NCBI GenBank assembly: GCA_008638375.1
Contig: CM018041.1
Span: 11,090,846-11,154,845 of the forward strand
Length of the DNA stretch: 64,000 bases
Origin: Nyssa sinensis
Lineage: Eukaryota; Streptophyta; Magnoliopsida; Cornales; Nyssaceae
Direction: 5' to 3'
How positions within the stretch are numbered: position 1 is the stretch's first letter; each line of letters begins with the position of its first letter. The position numbers and the translations under genes are program-made. Below are positions 33,756 through 46,440 of this stretch, one piece after another. Under the pieces are notes generated by a model, which searched no databases, was not told the origin of the DNA, and saw nothing but the letters and a program-made list of their open reading frames with translations.

Positions 33756-34688
33756 TATGAGTGATTATTATTTATAACTGACAACTAATACTTTTTATTG
33801 ATCCAAATAAATAAAATAAAATAATTGCGTATAAGGTTACCGTGGCATTGGCATTGTTACATATGAGTGGTTGGCGGCAGAGTAACAGGTCATCAAACTC
33901 TATGATTAGGTACCTAGCTACTTGTTAGCCTACCTAAGGAGGTAAAGTCTCAATTTTAGATGCAAGTCATTTCCTCTAGGTTCTATCCACTACTAACGAT
34001 CTTACTTAGGGGGTGATAATTTGTCATATTTTATCAAAAACTCACCATATTTTATTTTCAATGAGACGGATAAAAAATATTTATAAACAAAACCAGGATA
34101 TGACTTTAAAAATTTAGTCAAGTGTGAGATGGGTCAAAAGATGGTTAATTCATTTTATTTATATATTAATTTTGTTTATTTTTATATACACTAATTTTAC
34201 TAACAAACTATACTATATAAAATTAATTTTAAAGTTTCTCATTTCACACATACATTATTTTTTTTTTATATTGATTGTTTTGGCAATAAGATTTTAATTT
34301 TTCTATTAAAATTTTTTTAACCTATTTTGAAAAAAAAAAATATTAAGATTTAGAATTAGACGGAACGGAAAATATAAACGGAATCAAAGTTATATAAACA
34401 ATTTTAAACTTTTTATTAAATGATCAAAGAATATTTTTAAAATAATTTTTATAAATATAAACCCAAAAGAAATGTAAAAATTGTCCCAAATGGGTCCTTA
34501 ATTATTTAGAGATGATGACTTAATGTATACTTTTGATCCCATGCCAACTACTTTAGAGTGGTATATTGAAAACTAGTAATACTAGAATGCATACATTTGT
34601 TTACAAAACATTAAATCTTAATTTATACTATATTCTCTAATTTAATTTATTATTTTCTTTTTTGTTAACTTAAGAAGTAATTCTTATG
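33541..34688. other. AT-rich spacer, no gene
   Basis: Dense stops in all frames and a (TA)n run at 33726-33752. Nothing recognisable. Confidence 0.6.
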
Positions 34689-34693
34689 AATAG

Positions 34694-35284
34694 TGATATG
34701 TCACAAAGTAACAGACCAGCCTCTACATGACACGTATACATACAGAACAACCAAAGCTCGCTCATCCAAAACAAACTGACATAAAGAGCTCAGAGTCTCC
34801 TTGATCGGAATCCCACACGACCCCCGGTCTTCCAACTTCAGAGCAGAAGCTACCGAGCACACGCATAAAGGGGTCCCGAGCTGATCACCACCTCAGATGC
34901 CCTACCGACCTAAGAATAAGGAAACAGTGCGCAACAGGGAAACTGTCATTCTTGGATATCATTCACTTCTTATTCTTATTCTTATGGAGCGCAGAGATCA
35001 ACATGGAAACTACCATTATCGGATAACAATCAAAATTCCTATTATTGCGACTCCAAATCCTACTCAACTTGGGAAGATCCGCAACCTATAAATTGAACCT
35101 TAAGGTGCGCCTTTCGATTACGTTTTCTGAATTACTTTCAATTATAGTCTTTTCACTTCAGTTTATTAACTTTATCATCGGAGTGGCTACTGCCGAAACC
35201 AACCCGGTAGCCCTCTGATATTCTTCTCTGAGTGTTCAACAGGCGCGAAGAACGGAGCCCCACTTATCAGAAAGTGCAGCATCA
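34694..35284 (+). repeat. Gypsy 5' LTR
   Basis: It starts TGATATGTCACAAAG and ends GCAGCATCA. It is similar to 47068-47649 with many scattered substitutions, so the insertion is old. Confidence 0.92.
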
Positions 35285-35287
35285 GTT

Positions 35288-35303
35288 TGGCGTCGTCTGT
35301 GAA
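35288..35303 (+). other. Primer binding site (TGGCGYCGTCTGTG type)
   Basis: TGGCGTCGTCTGTG lies three bases after the 5' LTR. It is a one-base variant of the TGGCGCCG-type site common in plant Tat/Athila elements and thought to be primed by tRNA-Asp or a similar tRNA. Confidence 0.7.
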
Positions 35304-35429
35304 AAACTAAAGTCATTTCTTGCTAAGTTCCCTCTTCAACAATAAAACTTTTGTCTTTTCTCACTAAAGGACTATAGCTCTTAATCTTCGTCCGAGAAAG
35401 AATCCTCAAAACCCCCGAAACCAGCCTTT

Positions 35430-37065
35430 GAATGGGGACAAGCACCCGACCCTATGCAACAACAACTCGATCGGGTCCAGCAACAGTCCGATCAGATGCA
35501 GGAGCAGCTCCTTCCCATCTCTAGAACTTTGGCATTGCTCACCCAGAACCCACAAAGCAATCCTACTCATCCTCCCACCAATACGGCTAACGAAGGGGTT
35601 TAGCCTCCTACTATCACCATGGGCGGAGGATCCTACGCGGAGACTCCCAATGAATAGCCGGTGCACCCCAAGGCACCATTCATATGGGAGGAGATCCCCA
35701 GCCATCCACCGCAGCAGGCAGGGGAATGCCAGCCTTTAATCCCTCTGTTCATTACGAAAATAGGACAAGGTCCCAACTCCGACAGCTTCAAGGGCCAACC
35801 CAGCGCACATGAGTTTCAGCCTCAACAAGTATCGATCCCCCCGGTCCAAAAAGACCGGCGTGCTCTCTCTACTACTAGACAGAATCGTCCTCTCCATATA
35901 GGGACAGAGGCTGCAAAGCAAGGCCAACAACAACCGGCTCAGCCCAAAGGCCTATAAAGGGACGAGGAAGTAGCAGAATCCATGGATCACACTATCATCA
36001 CTAAAGGTACTTACATCCCTCCAGAATAGGATGAATTGGCAAGGTTGCTCGGAAGGTTCACCACGTCATTCACTCATGCTATAATGACGGAAGAGCGACC
36101 AAAGAAATTTTTTGTCTCGAAGTTCACTTTATATGACAGGTCTGAGGACCTTGGGGACCATCTCTCTCACTATCAACACACCATGGCGCTACACGGAGCC
36201 ATTGACATCTTTATGTGCCGCACCTTTGTAAACAGCCTTAAAGGAACCGCTTTGAAGTGGTTCCACAGCCTCCCTCAAAAGTCTGTAATTAATTTCTACG
36301 AGCTCAGTAAATGGTTCCTTGATTGGTTCATGACTAGTAGAAGGTTAAGAAAGGGGCCATAGTCCTTGCTAAACATAAAGCAAGCCAAAGGTGAATCACT
36401 CCAAGAATACATCTCACGCTTCAACGCCGAGCTTACAGAAATCACAGATTGTAGCCCGAGCTTTCTAGTAGCAGCTCCCACTTTTGGCCTAGCGCTGGGG
36501 CGTTTTCAGGATTCCTTAACAAAGAATCCTTCCACTAACATGGCAGTGCTCATGTAACGAGCTCATAAGTACAAAAACTTGGAGGAAATAAAGATATCCT
36601 CCTGAGAAGTTAAAAAGCAGGCTTAGAATGACGATTATAAAAGAGAATCCAGCGCAATTAAAAAGAGGGTCAAAAGTCCCAATAAGAGAACGACATCTAG
36701 AGCATAGAATAACCCCAATACTAGGAGGCATGGCACGTACACTCCTCTAAATGCCTCCCTCACTCACATACTTTGATAGGTACAGACCCGTGAAGACCTA
36801 AAATGGCTAGAACCACTAAAAAGCAATCCCGATACTAAGGACCAGAGAAAATACTCTGATTTCTACAAGGATCACGGGCATATTACCGACGAATGCAGAG
36901 CCCTCAAACCAGAGATTGAGCCGCTCATTAGACGAAGGCGGCTACAGGAGTTAATCAGGCAGGATGAGAGGCAGAACCCCTGAAATGACAGGCCATAGCA
37001 AAGGAGGTAAGAATAGAGGATTGAATAGAGAGATTTCCAAAATGAGCTGCCCCAACAGAACAATC
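35430..37065 (+). pseudogene. Gypsy gag, broken
   Basis: It has a glutamine-rich N-terminal part and a conserved gag core at 36036-36590 (FTLYDRSEDLGDHLSHYQ, LKGTALKWFHSLPQ, YISRFNAELTEI). A zinc-knuckle-like KDHGHITDECRALK follows near 36868-36910. Stops at 35601, 35655, 35956, 36028, 36360 and 36555 interrupt it; several are TAG or TGA that could derive from TGG or CAG. Confidence 0.85.
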
Positions 37066-37097
37066 AAGTCATCGTCGTCCTCCAAACGGATAACTCA

Positions 37098-37640
37098 ATG
37101 ATGGGGATGTCCAACCGCCCAAGAAAGCGGTATGCTCAGGAGGCCAAGACAATGCCTAGCGTCCTCCAGATCTCTACAATCGAGAAAAGGCTGAAGCCGG
37201 CACCTCAAATCCAGTTTTCAAAGCTGGATCTTGCAGGGGTGCATTGTCCCCATGGTGACGCCCTTGTTATTTCACTCAAAATTGCCAATTTTGAGATTAG
37301 AAGGGTCTTGGTGGACACGGGAAGTTCTACCAATGTACTATTTTATAAGCCTCTCAAGCACATGAAGCTCAACCCTAGTGATATCAAGACCACCACTGCA
37401 ACAATGGCAGTGTTCGATGGAAACCTTAGCACCTCGCTGGGCAAGATTGACCTACCGACCACAGCAAGAGAAGGGGATGGGCAGAAGACCTTGATCTTCG
37501 AATACATGGTTTTAGATTCCAAGTCCCCTTACAACATTATCATCGGAAGGCTGTGGCTTCACCAGATGAAAGCGGTTACCTCGACCCTCCACTAGTGCCT
37601 GAAGTATGTACATGATGACATAGTCTACTCTATCAAGGGT
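37098..37640 (+). pseudogene. Gypsy aspartic protease
   Basis: The frame is open for 165 codons and contains the retropepsin active site VLVDTGSSTNVL (about residues 71-82) and a family-typical YNIIIGRLWLHQMKAV near its end, followed by a stop at 37593. It is the best-preserved part of this element. A stub resembling the segment just before RT (YLQIGSDLSPSEQRN, about 37873-37917) follows, then the RT deletion. Confidence 0.8.
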
Positions 37641-37924
37641 TGTTAGCCAACTGCTCGAGAATGCCACGTCTCTCGCTAAAGGAAAAAACCCCCAAATAAC
37701 GACCACAGTACCCTTATGAAGGAGGGAGTCCTACCTTTCCTATCTTTATGAGACAGAGAAGTGCCCCTCAGAGATTGACGAGCCACTAAGCCCCCGAGGC
37801 AGGGACAGCAGGGCCAAGCCAATAGAAAATCCCATCAAAGTGTTTGTAAGCTCCGAAGGGGGAGGGCGGTACTTGCAAATCGGTTCAGACCTATCCCCTT
37901 CCGAGCAGAGGAATGTCAATATGT

Positions 37925-38965
37925 TTTGGCAGAAATACACGAGGGAATCTACGGTAACCATAATGGTGGCAGAACCATAGCCCACTGAGCTCTAACTTAG
38001 GGTTACTATTGGCCCAACATGTTAAAACAGGCCAAAGAATATGTCCAAAAGTGCGACAAGTGCCAATGATTAGCTCCATATCAGCACCAGCCCCACTAAG
38101 AACTAATCCCTATTGCCAACCCATGGCTCTTCGCTCAGTGAGCGATGTATATCATAGGGTCATTGCCAAAAACCTCTTCAAATAGAAGGTACCTATTGGT
38201 CACCATTGATTACTTCTCCAAGTAGGCAGAGGCCGAGCCTCTAACTCACATCACAGAAGTGGAAGTAAAGAGTTTCACATGAAGGAACATAGTCTGCAGG
38301 TTTGGCATACCTCGCGTCATCATTTCAGACAATGGTACGCACTTTGCTGGCAAAATGTTCAAGAAATTCTATAAAGATCTGCACATCAGTCATTATTTCT
38401 CTTCGCTGGGGCATCCCCAAGCTAATGGGCAAATCGAGGTCACCAATCGCACAATTTTTAATGCCATTAAGAAAATGTTGGAAGAGGCCAAGGGAAGATG
38501 GGTCGAAGAACTCCCTAGTGTGCTGTAGGCCTACCGAAATACCAGAAGAATATCGACCGTTGAAACACCATTTTCACTTGCCTATGGTTCAGAAACAGTG
38601 ATTCCCGTCGAAATTGGCATGCTGACCTTAAGGACGGTTGCTTTTGACCTGGAAGCCAATGACCAACAGCTTACGAAAAACCTGGATCTACTTGAAGAGA
38701 GACGAGATCAGTCTAAGATAAAAAATGAAGCATACCAGCACAGACTGGCCAATAGCTTCAGTCAAAAGTTGAAACCCGTGAATTTCGCTTGGAGATCCCT
38801 AACACTAAAGATCCGACCATAAGAAAGCTCTCACTCAATTGGGAAAGGCCTTACAAGGTAACCAAGGTCGTCAGGCCTATGATGTATTGGTTGGAGGATA
38901 TAACAAGGAAGCCTGTACCTAGGCCTTGTAATATAGAACACTTACGAAAATACTGCTATCAATAA
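37925..38965 (+). pseudogene. Gypsy integrase, directly joined to the pre-RT stub
   Basis: It starts inside the HHCC finger (EIHEGIYGNHNGGRTIAH, then GYYWPNMLKQA and CDKC). Core follows with VTIDYFSK, IISDNGTHFAG and GHPQANGQIEVTNRT, so all three D, D, E acids are present. The C-terminal region ends near 38965 (KPVPRPCNIEHLRKYC-like). Four Trp codons are stops: FAQ-stop (38139), YFSK-stop (38223), FT-stop (38279) and VL-stop (38526). About 1.2-1.5 kb of RT/RNase H normally lying upstream is gone; the junction is at about 37917-37930. Confidence 0.85.
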
Positions 38966-38996
38966 AAATTCTCTTTTTTATTCTCCAAAGTGTTCT

Positions 38997-39525
38997 CATC
39001 TCAATATATAGACCCCTAAAAACCTTGCAGCCATTGCAAGAGTTACAGGTCTGGTCCGTCTCAATGTACTGACCCCTAAAAACCTTGCAGTCATTGCAAA
39101 AGTTACAGGTCTAATCTCTCTCAATGTACAGATCCCTAAAAACGTTGCAACCATTGCAAGAGTTACATGTCTGGTCCGTCTCAATGTACTAACCCCTAAA
39201 AACCTTGCAGCCATTGCAAGAGTTACAAATCTGATCCATCTCAATATACAAACCCCTAAAAACCTTGTAGTCATTGCAAGAGTTACAGGTCTGGTCCATC
39301 TCAATGTACAGACCCCTGAAAACCTTGAATCCATTGCAAGAGTTACAGGTCTGGTCCATCTCAATGTACAGACCCCTAAAAACCTTACAGCCATTGCAAG
39401 AGTTACAGGTTTGGTCCATCTTAATGAATAGACCCCTAAAAACCTTGCACCCATCGCAAGAGTTACAGGTCTGGCCCATAGCCTTGTATCCATTACGAGC
39501 GCTAAAGGCTTGGTCCATTTTTCGA
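38997..39525. repeat. 60-bp minisatellite, about 8.5 copies
   Basis: The period is exactly 60 bp over eight copies: TCAAT(A/G)TA-AGACCCCTAAAAACCTTG, CAGCCATTGCAAGAGTTACAGG, TCTGGTCC. The last copy is degenerate. Because 60 is a multiple of 3, both strands stay open; the minus strand reads a 20-residue repeat (LRWTRPVTLAM...FLGVC). It lies between integrase and the antisense ORF of the gypsy element. Confidence 0.9.
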
Positions 39526-40124
39526 GAATGACTATCAAATACTAGAAGCATCGATTGCTCGGTATGTCATATCCATCCGTTCTTTATGAAGCAAAAAAAA
39601 CTTCGACCTATCTCCAAGTCCTAAAGATCTCTATCAAAGGTATGGATTCAATTACTAAGGAGCATCACTAGTTTTAATTATGACCAATTAAATTAGTTGT
39701 TGCGACTAAGGGTTATTACCTTATTACAAGTCATTATACTCGGAAGTTTGTTATTCACCCTTACTTGATTTAATTACGAGTTATGGAGAGCTTAAAGTTT
39801 TATTACAAAGCAGTGATGGTTTGAAACGAAGACTTGCTTTGAATGCTGAGGTTCATTACAAGCACAAAAGCTCAGTATGCCATAACAAACAACATATTGA
39901 CATTCACAAAAGTTTACAAGTATGAGTGCTCTGGAGAATCGATCAACGAACAGTGCTTTGATATAAAAAAAGACAAGAGTACATAAATTCTGAGGAAGTC
40001 AATTCCATTAATAATTGACCCAAAAACTTGAAAAATTACAAAAAAGGAAAGCAAAAATACAAAAAGACCCTAGTCTACCATTGGTTCGACCACCTCGGAA
40101 GCATCACGAATAAGGAGTAGTTCA

Positions 40125-42956
40125 TCATGTCAAGATCACTGTCTTCTTTCTCTTCTTCGTTCTCCTCAAATTCAGCACACCCATATCAGCTTGAGCAGGT
40201 GCGTCAACTGGGGGAAGGTTGGGAGGAGCTGCCTCATCATCATCATCCCACACCTCGGTCTCAGCAGGAGGGACTTCAACATCGTCGATCCCAGTTAGAT
40301 CGAGGTTAGGGTACTTCATGAGGAATTTAGCTCTGAAGGTGTTGTACCCATGCTCAATTAGCTCTCCACCTATCTCCTCAACTTCAGCCTTCATATCAGC
40401 CTCGGTCTGAGCCTTGGCAGAGTTGACTACATCTTAGATCTTCTAGAGGGAGGCAGATTGGAAGTCTTCAAACCTCTTCTGGAGGTCTTCCAATTTCAGA
40501 GCAAGGGAATCCCATTCAGACTCCAGGATGAAGTGCGAGTTTGCAACTACCTTCAACTTCTCCTTAGTTGTAGTGGCGGTGGATTGGGCTGTCCCCAGCA
40601 GCAGCCTGGCTTCATCCAGTTTAGATTAAAGGTTATCAATTAACATCGAATTCGCTAAGGACTCTACAATGGCGACAAGGTCGTGCATAGTCTAACAAAA
40701 AAAAGCAAACGGGTCAAAACAGGACATAAAAGAAAAAGAAGAGAAAGAAAAGATAAGGGAAAAGGCTTGGAGATTGCCTTTAACTAGAAGGTCAGAAGGT
40801 CTTTGGTGATCTTCTCCACCTTCAGACCATTATATTTGCTTGGGCCTGAAGCCCAAGACTCATCAAAAGCCTTCTTCACGGCTAAGTAGTCGGAGTCATC
40901 AGGCGTTGCAATAGCAGTAGCAGCAGCGGCCTTCCTTTTCCCCTTTTGCTTGGTCCATACTGTAGGGGTAGGGAGATGGGCAAGCTCGGGAGTAGGAAAC
41001 TCCCTCACATCCTCAGATAGAGTCTGGTATGTGGAACAAGAGAGAAGCCTTCTCCTCTTCACCTGAAGAGGCGGGTCGGCAGGGGAAGAAGTTTCTGCCA
41101 CTATCTTCTTCTTCTTCCCTGGTGCCCAGTTGAACATTAAGGATTTCTTCAGATTGCCGACTCTGTTTTTGGTTAATCTGGCCTCCATTAAGTGTTTGGG
41201 AGAGAGGACGGTAGTGTGAGCTCATTTGTTGGTCTAGAGAAACTTCCAATACTTGTCCTGAAAGTCAACAGTAAAGATTGACCTCTTCCAAGCCCTTTTG
41301 TCTGCACAAAAGACACGAAACACAGAAATCAGACAAACATCAAGAAATAAAATAAAAACAAAAGCAAGATTATATCAAGAGGGGGGTCTCACCCTTAAGT
41401 TCGGTACTCCGGGGGAATGTCGAGGTCTGACCCTTGAAGTCTTCTAGCTCCCATCCTCTTTTCATGAAGAAGTACCACTTCTTCCATGTCTTGTTGGAAG
41501 TAGGTACCGAGGAGAGGGGTCTGAACCCCTTGTTGAAGGACATATAAAACAAGCCCTCCAACCTTAGAAATTTCAGATCTATATTGCTACGGATCAGGTC
41601 AAGATCTACCTCGATGCCATTTAGACACCCTAACACTATAAATCCTAACAGCTGCCTCCAATTATTAACGTTGAGGTCGGCAAAACAAATGTTGAACTAG
41701 TTGAAAAATTCACTAACTAAAGAAGGAATGGGGAATCTAAGCCCCATCTCGAACCACTCGAGATAGACACAAATCTCGCCCGGACTGACGTCGGTAGGAA
41801 GATCCAAGGAACTAGGGGCTCTACATGTTACATTTTTAGGAAAGTCAAAAGTAGCCCTCAGGTCACTTAGCATGTCCTTAGTGATGGCGCTTTCTCCTTC
41901 ATTTCTTTGGGATGGCCTACTAGAGGTTTTCCAACTTCAGAGCAAGGGAATCCCATTCAGACTCTAGGATGAAGTGCGAGTTTGCAACCTCCTTCAACTT
42001 CTCCTTAGTTGTAGTAGCGGTGGATTGGGCTGTCCCCAGTAGCAGTCTGGCTTCATCCAGTTCGGATTGGAGGTTATCAATTAACTTCGAATCCGCTAAG
42101 GACTCCACAATGACGGCAAGGTCGTGCATAGTCTAACAAAAAAAAAGCAAACGGGTCAAAACATGACATAAAAGAAAAAGAAGAGAAAGAAAAGATAAGG
42201 GAAAAGGCTCAGAGATTGCCCTCAACTGGAAGGTCAGAAGGTCTTTGGCGATCTTTTCCACCTTTAGACCTTTATATTTGCTTGGGCTTGAAGCCCAAGA
42301 CTCATCAAAAGCCTTCTTCGCGACTAAGTAGCCGGAGTCATCAGGCGTTGCAACAACAGTAGCAGCAGCGGCCTTCCCTTTCCCCTTTCGCTTGGTCAGT
42401 ACTGTAGGGGTAGGGAGATGGGCAAGCTTAGGAGCAGGAATCTCCCTTGCAACCTCAGATAGAGTCTGGTCTGTGGAACAGGAGAGAAGCCTTCTCCTCT
42501 TCACCTGAAGAGGCAGGTCGACAGGGGAAGAAGTTTCTACCACCGTCTTCTTCTTCCCTGGTGCCCAGTTGGACATTAGGGATTTCTTCAGATTGCCGAC
42601 TCTGCTTTTGCTCAATCAGGCCTCCATTAAGTGTTCGGGAGAAAGGACGGCGGTGTGAGCTCGTTTGTTGGTCTAGAGAAACTTTCGATACTTATCCTGA
42701 AAGTCAACAGTAAAGATTGACTTCTTCTAAGCCCTTTTGTCTGCACAAAAGACACGAAACACAGAAATCAGACAAACATCAAGAAATAAAGTAGAAACAA
42801 AAGTAAGATTATATCAAGAGGGGGATCTCACCCTTAAACTCGATACTCCGGAGGAATGTCGAGATCTGACCCTTGAAGTCTTCTAGCTCCCATCCTTTTT
42901 TCATGAAGAAGTACCACTTCTTCCATGTCTTGTTGGAAGTAGGTACCGAGAAGAGG
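40125..42956 (-). pseudogene. Antisense additional ORF of the Tat element, C-terminal part, duplicated
   Basis: Read on the minus strand. Segments include KWYFFMKRGWELEDF (about 41450-41500), a basic NLS-rich part (VKRRRLLS; RKAAAAT; DESWASGPSKYNGLKVEK) at 40784-41188 and its copy at 42133-42615. A coiled-coil part follows (DNLQSELDEARLLLGTAQS, SHFILESEWDSLALKLE). The end at 40125-40394 has YNTFRAKFLMKYPNLDL and an acidic tail. Similar antisense ORFs of unknown role occur downstream of pol in plant Tat elements. The coding region is interrupted by stops and by introns or indels. A unit of about 1.44 kb is present twice (see repeat). Confidence 0.65.
40484..41921. repeat. Tandem duplication within the antisense ORF, copy 1
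   Basis: Matches 41922-42956 plus 46048-46440 once the solo LTR is removed. The junction at about 41917-41925 shows microhomology (GAGGT-TTCCAA-TTCAG). Confidence 0.85.
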
Positions 42957-45802
42957 GGTCATGTCACGCCCCGAATTCCAGCGAACTCGAGGCGCGAGTA
43001 ACGAGACAGAAAGAAATAAAATAATGAGGAAATAAAAGATAATAATGACATTCTCATACATTCTGTAAACTGTTCAGATACATACATAGGGTCTAGTCCA
43101 CTTGTTCACAACATGTAAAATAGAATACGGTCTCGGGCTTATGCCCTTACACAATATCAAAAGTGCTCTCTGGGCCTAACAGTCCCTAATCAAATCATCT
43201 CCGCGTCTCCTGCAGCTGGGACATCATCTGAAATGTTGCCCCACTAAAGGGGTCAGCTCAACATGCTGGTACAATATAATGCTAATGCAAGAAACAAAAC
43301 TAAGGTCGTGGCATGTGCAAGTGTACAGTTATTTCTATATGGCATTCAATATCATGATGGCAGTATATGAGCAGTATATAGTATATGAACTGTATGCGTG
43401 ACACACCCATGCAACTCTATGCCACCCATGTCTCATGATACGGTCATTCTCCACTGGCATGAGTACCGCCACTTATGTCTCGCTTCACGGTTCGGAATCC
43501 GTCAGGCTTGCAAGTACCTAATGGCCGATTTTGGGTTTTTCACCACAGGATCTGCACCCTCATAATGCAAAGCACCAAGTGCTTAACCCACACCATGTCC
43601 AAGGAATCACACTATGCCAATATGCTCTGATCTCATCATGTCATAAAGCAATCTCAATGATGCATCTCATTCATATATAAAGCATGCTTTCAAGTACATA
43701 TTTCATAATGTCAACAGTTCTCAAAGCATGTAATTTCGCACACTACACTAACACATGCAATATACACATAATCATCTTCCACATCATCACCCAACATCAG
43801 CAAGATAGCATGAAGCACATAAGCATGTAAACATTCAAGCAACAAATGAACAATCAAGGCAGCAGAACAAGTATTCCTAATCTTAATTCTATTTCTTACT
43901 TAGCACAATATATCGTACCTGTAAATCGATCTCAACTCAAAAAGTGCACTCGAGGTATGGTAGGATCACTGTGAAAATACTGAAGGTCAGAGCACCTTCT
44001 CCTTGCCCTTTCGCGTTCCTATAAGCATAACAGGTAATTCAGTTCATTGTTATTTGAATTTATTCTATTCATCAAATTTTATGTTTTTAATTCATAAGTT
44101 TCTATTTTGCTAATTTAGACTCCACTATTGAGTCCGGGACGTCGAAGAAACTAAGTTTAGGCTTTCGTAGAATTTAATTCGGACACCTGGGTTAAAAAGG
44201 GCAAAACAGTCATTTTGCACTTTACACGGGTCCTTACATTTTGTGACCTCTTTTCACAAATCGGACCCCACGGTTGAGTCTGGAATGCTCGAGATAATAA
44301 AGTTTCACTATTTTTTTACTAAATTCGGAGTTCGTTTGACTGTACTTCAATTCAGGGGCATTTTGGTAATTTTATACGTTACTACGGGTCTTTTATTTTT
44401 TTGGGACCCCGTCTGATAAAACGGACCTCACCATTGGCCTCAGAATGGCCGAGATAGTCAAAATACACTAATGACTTGTCCCATTTGGACTCCGGATTAT
44501 TTTAGAATATTTAAATAATTAAATTAATTAATTAATTAAATTATTATTTTATTAATATTTAAATCAGGCGGGTCAAATCATAATAACTAATAGTTTTAGG
44601 GGTCAAAGTATAATTATTTAAAGTTTTTGGGTCAAAGTACAATTTCCAGAAAAAGTACAGGGTACTTTTGTAAATATTAAAAGTTCAGGGGTATTTTTGT
44701 AATTGTGAAAACCCTTATTCCCCATTCGGATAACCAAACAGTGAATAGTGACGGAACAGGGATAGGATATCCCTGTTCTGATTTCAATTCCTATTTCCAT
44801 TTCTTATGCCCGTAACCAAACGCCCCAAATTCAAATTTTAATTTAAAACAGTAGGCCGACACGTGGCAGGGGCGGGTCGGCCTTGGCCTGACCCGAGCCC
44901 AGACCCGACCCGAGACTCGAACCCGACCCGGAACAGTCCCCCTTCGTTCCTCGTTTTTCCGGCGAACCTCCGGTCGCCTTCTCCAGCGACGATCGCTGGA
45001 AACTGCAAAATTTGATTTTTCCAACTTGATTTTCTTGGCCTTTTTAGGGTGGTTTTTGATCCTAGATGGACCTAAGGTAATTTCAGAACACTCCAACACT
45101 GTTTTGGACCTTCCAAACCGAAGGAATGGTCCCATTATTTCTTGTTACCAGTTTTCCGGCCAATTGGTAAACACTCATGTTTGTGACTTTTAGTCACTGC
45201 CCTTGTCCCATTTCGACTCCAAATATTTCCTGTATCTATGAGAGTTAGATCTAGGCCATTAGATTAAGTTTTGAGGCAAGAAAAACGCACCAACCCGATT
45301 ATCCTGCCCGACCTGCAACTCCTTTTCCTCTCTCATTTCTCAACCATTTTGGTTGATTCTTGTCCCTAAATTCTCCATATTTCATACTCTTTCTAACCCT
45401 ATACGCAAAATAAATTAATCATGCTAAAAAGAATTCAGAACAGAAGGTGGCTCACCTTGGTTTTGGTTTCTCTCTCTAGCCGACCTCCCTTTCTCTCTCC
45501 TACTTCACCTCTGGTTCAAGCTCCTTGTTCCCCTTCTGTCTCTCACTCTCTCCTTCTTTTCTTCCTCTCTTTACTCTCATTTCCCACTCAGTCGTGCACA
45601 CAAATGAATATATTACACACACATACACACACATCCTCTCTCTCTCTCTCTCTCTAAGGCCAGACCTAACCCCACTGTTCTGGCCTGCACCTGCCACATC
45701 TTGAATTCCACTTACACACACCAACTCAAACCATGCCCCTTTTGAGTGTGTAACACTCAATACACACTCACACACACACGGCACACACAGTGCACTGTGC
45801 AC

Positions 45803-45839
<37 letters not shown>

Positions 45840-46440
45840 TACACATATTCTCTAAATCAGATTTTTAATTATATATATATATTATACATACATGCACATA
45901 CACCATACACATAGTTATACACATACACTACACATATTGCACCCCACACACATTAAAATTTAATAATAATAATCATAATAAAAATAATAATAATAACTTG
46001 AAAATTTTATTTATTTTAAAAAAAAATTTTCAGGTTGTTACAGGTCAGAACCCCTTGTCGAAGGACATATAAAACAAGCCCTTCGACCTCAGAAATTTCA
46101 GATCTATATTGCTACAGATCAGGTCAAGATCTACCTCAACGCCATTTAGACACCCTAACACTATAAATCCTAACAGATGCCTCCAATTATTAACGTTGAG
46201 GTCGGCAGAACAAATGTTGAACCAGTTGAGAAATTCACTAAGGAAGGAAGGGGGAATCTAAGCCCCATCTCGAACCGCTCGAGATAGACACAAATCTCGC
46301 CCGGACTGACGTCGGTAGGATGATCCAAGGAACTAGGGGCTCTACATGTTACATTTTCAGGAAAGTCAAAAGCAACCCTCAGGTCACTTAGCATGTCCTG
46401 AGTGATGGCACTTTCTCCTTCCTCTCTTTGGGATGGCCTA
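41922..46440. repeat. Tandem duplication copy 2, interrupted by the solo LTR
   Basis: Homologous to 40484-41921 and split at 42956/46048. Copies differ by scattered substitutions and short indels, so duplication preceded the solo-LTR insertion by some time. Confidence 0.85.
42962..46042. mobile_element. Solo LTR, 3.08 kb, probably Ty3/gypsy
   Basis: It begins TGTCACGCCCCGAATTCC and ends CAGGTTGTTACA. It is flanked by 5-bp GGTCA duplications (42957-42961 and 46043-46047). The paralogous empty site at about 41512-41525 reads GGGGTCTGAACCCC. No gag-pol is inside, so it is one LTR left after recombination. The TGTCACGCCCC start and 3-kb length fit large plant gypsy LTRs. Interior landmarks are TTAATTAA repeats at 44517-44540, a CT run at 45635-45655, CA-rich blocks and a (TA)n run at 45809-45834. 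Confidence 0.85.

Noticed and set aside
35406..35739. Opposing ORFs at the start of the gypsy gag
   Set aside because: Shadows of the gag N-terminal region, which reads in another frame.
38997..39525. CRISPR-like array
   Set aside because: Repeats are contiguous without unique spacers, in a plant retroelement; it is a minisatellite.
38996..39538. 180-codon minus-strand ORF with 20-residue repeats as a real protein
   Set aside because: The openness follows from a 60-bp minisatellite whose period is a multiple of three; other frames are also open for long stretches. Kept as a repeat.
45421..45844. Overlapping ORFs on both strands in the solo LTR
   Set aside because: They are CT/GA and CA/TG simple-repeat translations inside an LTR.
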